In this document: one piece after another, positions 5,621-7,925 of the stretch
Layout of the letters: each line of letters opens with the position of its first letter
How positions within the stretch are numbered: the first letter of the stretch is position 1
NCBI GenBank assembly: GCA_015222115.1
Contig: JADFUO010000230.1
Span: 1 to 7,925 of the forward strand
From: Bacteroidota bacterium
GTDB lineage: Bacteria; Bacteroidota; Bacteroidia; Bacteroidales; JADFUO01
Length of the DNA: 7,925 nucleotides
Direction: 5' to 3'
Program-made: the position numbers and the translations under genes
Notes under the pieces: generated by a model
Told to the model about the DNA's origin: nothing
Seen by the model: only the letters and a program-made list of their open reading frames with translations
Database searches by the model: none

Positions 5621-7519
5621 TTATTTTTTCAAATGCTTCGCAAGGAATTTTTCCATTGCCCTGTAAAAATCAAATCTGTTTTCTTCGTTTCTGAATCCAT
5701 GTCCTTCGTTATCTTTAACCATATACTCAACATCAATCCCACGTTTTTTTAATGCTTCAACAATCTGGTCAGACTCATTGATATTTACTCTGGGGTCATT
5801 TGCACCCTGTGCAACAAACAAGGGAGCCATAATTTTGTTTGCATTCAGTGCCGGAGAGGTTGCTGCAAACTGAATACTGTCGGTTACCGGATTACCAATC
5901 ATTTCGTACATCATATCCAATAATGGTTTCCAGTAAGGAGGAATGGTTTTCAAAAATGTAAATAAATTTGAAACACCCACATAATCAACACCGGCAGCAT
6001 AAAGGGTTGGGTTAACAACCAAGCCCTGCAATGTTGCATAACCGCCATAGCTTCCGCCATAAATTGCAATCTTATCAGGATCGGCAATTCCTTGTTCTAT
6101 CAGCCAATTAACGCCATCGGTAATATCGTTCTGCATTGCAAGCCCCCATTGTTTGAAGGATGATTCCCAGAATTTTTTACCATAGCCAGTTGAGCCGCGG
6201 AAATTCATTTGCAATACAGCATAACCCCTGTTAGCCAAAAACTGAATTTCAGGATTAAATCTCCAGGAGTCTCTATACCAGGGACCACCATGCGGATTCA
6301 CAATAACCGGTAAATTTTGGGGTTCAACACCTTTTGGTAATGTTAAATATCCATCAATAATATAACCATCTCTTGCAGTATATTTAATAGGTTTCATAAC
6401 AGCCATATCATCTTCATTTATCCATGGGCTTATTTCATGAATTTTTTCAAGTTTATCAGTATTTTTATCATATAAATAATAAGTGCCTAACGAACGGTCG
6501 CTGCTTGTCCTTATAATAAATTTATCTTCATTCTTAGTATAATCGGTAATTCCGATTTCATACTGACCAAGGTCTTTTTTCAGCCGTTCAAGTAATTGTT
6601 TAAAATCATTATCAAAGTAATGCCTTTCCATTTTCCATGAAGTAAAATAAGCAGCCCAGATTTTTTTATACTTTCTTGAATACGACATTCTTGATACATC
6701 ATAAACAGGATTTTCGTAAAGAACCTCAAGCTCTTTGCCATTTGCAATATCAAAAATTATAGCAGCGCTTTTATCCCTGCCAAGATTAGATGTAGCATAA
6801 ATATTCTTGTTATCAAATGTAAAAAAGTTAAGATTTACCTGCTCTTTAAAATTAGTAGTTAAAACAGGTTTAAATTCGTCTTCTTCTGTCTCACGATACT
6901 GGATTTGCGTATTTATACCGTCAACTATTGCATAGGCAACTCTTAATTTGCCGGCATGGTCAGTCATCCATCCCTGTATATTACCGGGGTTTTCTGCCAG
7001 CATTTCCATTTTGCCGGTTTTAATGTTCAGGCGATATGGATCAAATACTGTTGCATCTCTTTTGTTCAGCCCAATTATTACTTCATCGGGAATATCTTCC
7101 AGATCATCAATAATTTGTGTTCTGACGCCTTCAAAGCATGTGAGGCATTTAAGGTTTTTCCCGTTATTATCAACGCCATACAATGCATAATTCTCATCAC
7201 CGCCTGTATCTTTCAGAAATAAAATTCTTTTATTGTTTGCCCAAAAATATCCTGCTATATCCCTGTCTTTTTCGCCAGTCAGTCTTCTGGCTTTTTCACT
7301 TCCTATCTTCTGAACAAATATGTTCATACGACTTTCATAAGGTGCCAGATAAGAAAAATATTTCCCGTCAGGTGAAATTTGATAACTTGATTTTTCGGGA
7401 TTTTTAAAGAAATCTTCCAAAGGAATTTCTTTTTGACCCATTACTTTGTTTAATCCACCAATAAACATTGATGTTGCAATAATTGTTACTGCTATCAGTA
7501 ACGAAATTTTTCGTTTCAT
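5621..7519 (-). CDS. exported S9-family prolyl oligopeptidase-like serine peptidase
   Basis: This 632-residue protein is a serine peptidase of the prolyl oligopeptidase family (S9, dipeptidyl-peptidase/acylaminoacyl-peptidase type), which cuts short peptides and not large folded proteins. An N-terminal signal sequence is visible (MKRK, a hydrophobic run to about 22, likely cut near VMG-QKE at 28), so it acts in the periplasm or outside the cytoplasm. Residues about 35-370 form the beta-propeller that filters substrates, with degenerate repeats such as SPDGKYFSYLAP. The alpha/beta-hydrolase domain covers about 380-632, with NPHGGPW (oxyanion region), GGSYGGYA with nucleophile Ser490, GANDPRV with Asp575 and NEGHGF with His607. 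The triad is complete, so the enzyme should be active. The length is typical. It has its own sigma-54-like promoter and terminator. The substrate, and whether it is an amino-, dipeptidyl- or endopeptidase, cannot be read from the sequence. Confidence 0.94.
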   Translation of the reverse strand: MKRKISLLIAVTIIATSMFIGGLNKVMGQKEIPLEDFFKNPEKSSYQISPDGKYFSYLAPYESRMNIFVQKIGSEKARRLTGEKDRDIAGYFWANNKRILFLKDTGGDENYALYGVDNNGKNLKCLTCFEGVRTQIIDDLEDIPDEVIIGLNKRDATVFDPYRLNIKTGKMEMLAENPGNIQGWMTDHAGKLRVAYAIVDGINTQIQYRETEEDEFKPVLTTNFKEQVNLNFFTFDNKNIYATSNLGRDKSAAIIFDIANGKELEVLYENPVYDVSRMSYSRKYKKIWAAYFTSWKMERHYFDNDFKQLLERLKKDLGQYEIGITDYTKNEDKFIIRTSSDRSLGTYYLYDKNTDKLEKIHEISPWINEDDMAVMKPIKYTARDGYIIDGYLTLPKGVEPQNLPVIVNPHGGPWYRDSWRFNPEIQFLANRGYAVLQMNFRGSTGYGKKFWESSFKQWGLAMQNDITDGVNWLIEQGIADPDKIAIYGGSYGGYATLQGLVVNPTLYAAGVDYVGVSNLFTFLKTIPPYWKPLLDMMYEMIGNPVTDSIQFAATSPALNANKIMAPLFVAQGANDPRVNINESDQIVEALKKRGIDVEYMVKDNEGHGFRNEENRFDFYRAMEKFLAKHLKK

Positions 7520-7579
7520 AATTTAATTTTTAAGTTTGTAATTCAGATGTTATTTAATTCTTGGTAAATATAACCAATT

Positions 7580-7596
7580 ATCTATTTTTGTGCCAG
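7580..7596 (-). promoter_or_regulatory. sigma-54-like (-24/-12) promoter of the peptidase gene
   Basis: The minus strand reads CTGGCACA-AAAA-TAGAT. The -24 box agrees with YTGGCAC at seven positions; the -12 box keeps G at the right spacing but lacks the usual C. Compared with the exporter site (TTGGCATG-AAAA-TAGTT) the pattern is YTGGCAYR-AAAA-TAGWT. The predicted start near 7569 gives a leader of about 50 nt. Confidence 0.6.
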
Positions 7597-7614
7597 ATTT
7601 TTTATTATTTTGAT

Positions 7615-7627
7615 AATTAGTGTTTTA
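7615..7627 (+). promoter_or_regulatory. IHF-like DNA-bending site, one mismatch
   Basis: AATTAGTGTTTTA differs from WATCAR-N4-TTR at one position. It lies 18 bp from the -24 box, the same distance as the site at 5324-5336 from its promoter, and shares the run AGTGTTTT with it. Confidence 0.35.
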
Positions 7628-7660
7628 TTAGAATATATTTTAATTTGGTTTTTTAAAAAT

Positions 7661-7696
7661 TGTACGATTTTATAAAATTGTGTTCGTAATCGTTCA
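7661..7696. promoter_or_regulatory. paired activator sites of the peptidase gene
   Basis: The distal site at 7681-7696 (plus strand TGTTCGTAATCGTTCA) is a TGnnCG-N4-CGnnCA palindrome, 84 bp upstream of the -24 box. The proximal half-site TGTACG (7661-7666) is 64 bp upstream; its partner half is poorly kept. The same pair occurs before the exporter operon with spacings of 86 and 64 bp, pointing to one shared activator of the NtrC type. Confidence 0.55.
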
Positions 7697-7925
7697 AAAA
7701 TTAATCCTGTAAAATTATAATGATTTTTTAATAAGGAATAATTATTTATAAAATTCGTTTAAATTTACAGTTCAAAATATAAATTGTTCAAAGTTCAATG
7801 TTTGACCCGTTAAAAACTAATTTGCGAACTTTGTAAATGGTCAATCTCTTTTATGAGGAGTCATAGTGTCATTGCCTAAATATATTGACCGAAAATGAGT
7901 TAATAATTCAACACAAAAGGAGGTC
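7697..7925. other. non-coding right end, possibly upstream of a divergent gene
   Basis: No gene is visible from the peptidase start to the window end. Beyond the activator sites the stretch is AT-rich. It has three GTTCAAA/T words (7770, 7786, 7793) and a 7-bp inverted repeat GGTCAAT/ATTGACC (7839-7845 and 7884-7890). The last bases, AAAAGGAGGTC, resemble a ribosome binding site for a plus-strand gene that would start just outside the window. If so, the activator sites at 7661-7696 could serve both directions. Confidence 0.4.

Noticed and set aside
7801..7833. Bacteroidota primary-sigma promoter (TTTG and TAnnTTTG) on the plus strand.
   Set aside because: The downstream part reads GAACTTTG, with the first base wrong, and the spacer is 21 instead of about 19 bases. 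In such AT-rich DNA this is close to chance.
7914..7925. AAAAGGAGGTC at the window end as the reverse complement of a 16S rRNA 3' end.
   Set aside because: The 16S end would read AAAGGAGGTGATCC on this strand; the base after GGAGGT is C here and not the universally conserved G. Too few bases remain to support an rRNA call.

Overview
The window comes from an AT-rich bacterium, most probably a member of the Bacteroidota. The evidence is low GC, A-rich translation starts without Shine-Dalgarno sequences, an exported S9 peptidase and split MacB-type exporter genes. The phylum call is an inference from style and gene families; no rRNA is present to confirm it. All five recognisable genes lie on the minus strand and are read from right to left.

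Layout. At 314-5207 is a four-gene exporter operon, in transcription order: ABC ATPase (4488-5207), FtsX/MacB-type permease (3025-4254), a second paralogous permease (1494-2756), and a membrane-anchored HlyD/MacA-type periplasmic adaptor (314-1414). Upstream of it, 5621-7519 encodes an exported S9-family (prolyl oligopeptidase) serine peptidase with a complete catalytic triad. Its 3' region is a row of four hairpins, the last being an intrinsic terminator with a UUCG loop. The window's left end (1-313) and right end (7520-7925) hold no gene; the left end carries two palindromic repeats just past the operon's last stop codon.

The most notable result is in the non-coding DNA. The operon (5289-5407) and the peptidase gene (7580-7696) carry the same regulatory module: a sigma-54-like -24/-12 promoter (YTGGCAYR-AAAA-TAGWT), an IHF-like site 18 bp further upstream, and a pair of upstream elements with the palindrome TGnnCG-N4-CGnnCA. 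Spacings match to within 0-2 bp. This is the classical layout of a promoter driven by an NtrC-type activator, and it suggests that one regulator (not in the window) controls both exporter and peptidase. The two would then form one functional unit, perhaps an envelope-stress or peptide-related response; that last step is inference.

A second notable result is that the two long spacers before the permease genes (2757-3024 and 4255-4487) are near copies of each other and look better conserved than the permease coding sequences. Each contains a roughly 150-160 bp segment bounded by inverted repeats of AAGGCTGAGGCTAAGGC type, so it is either a miniature mobile element or a structured intercistronic RNA.
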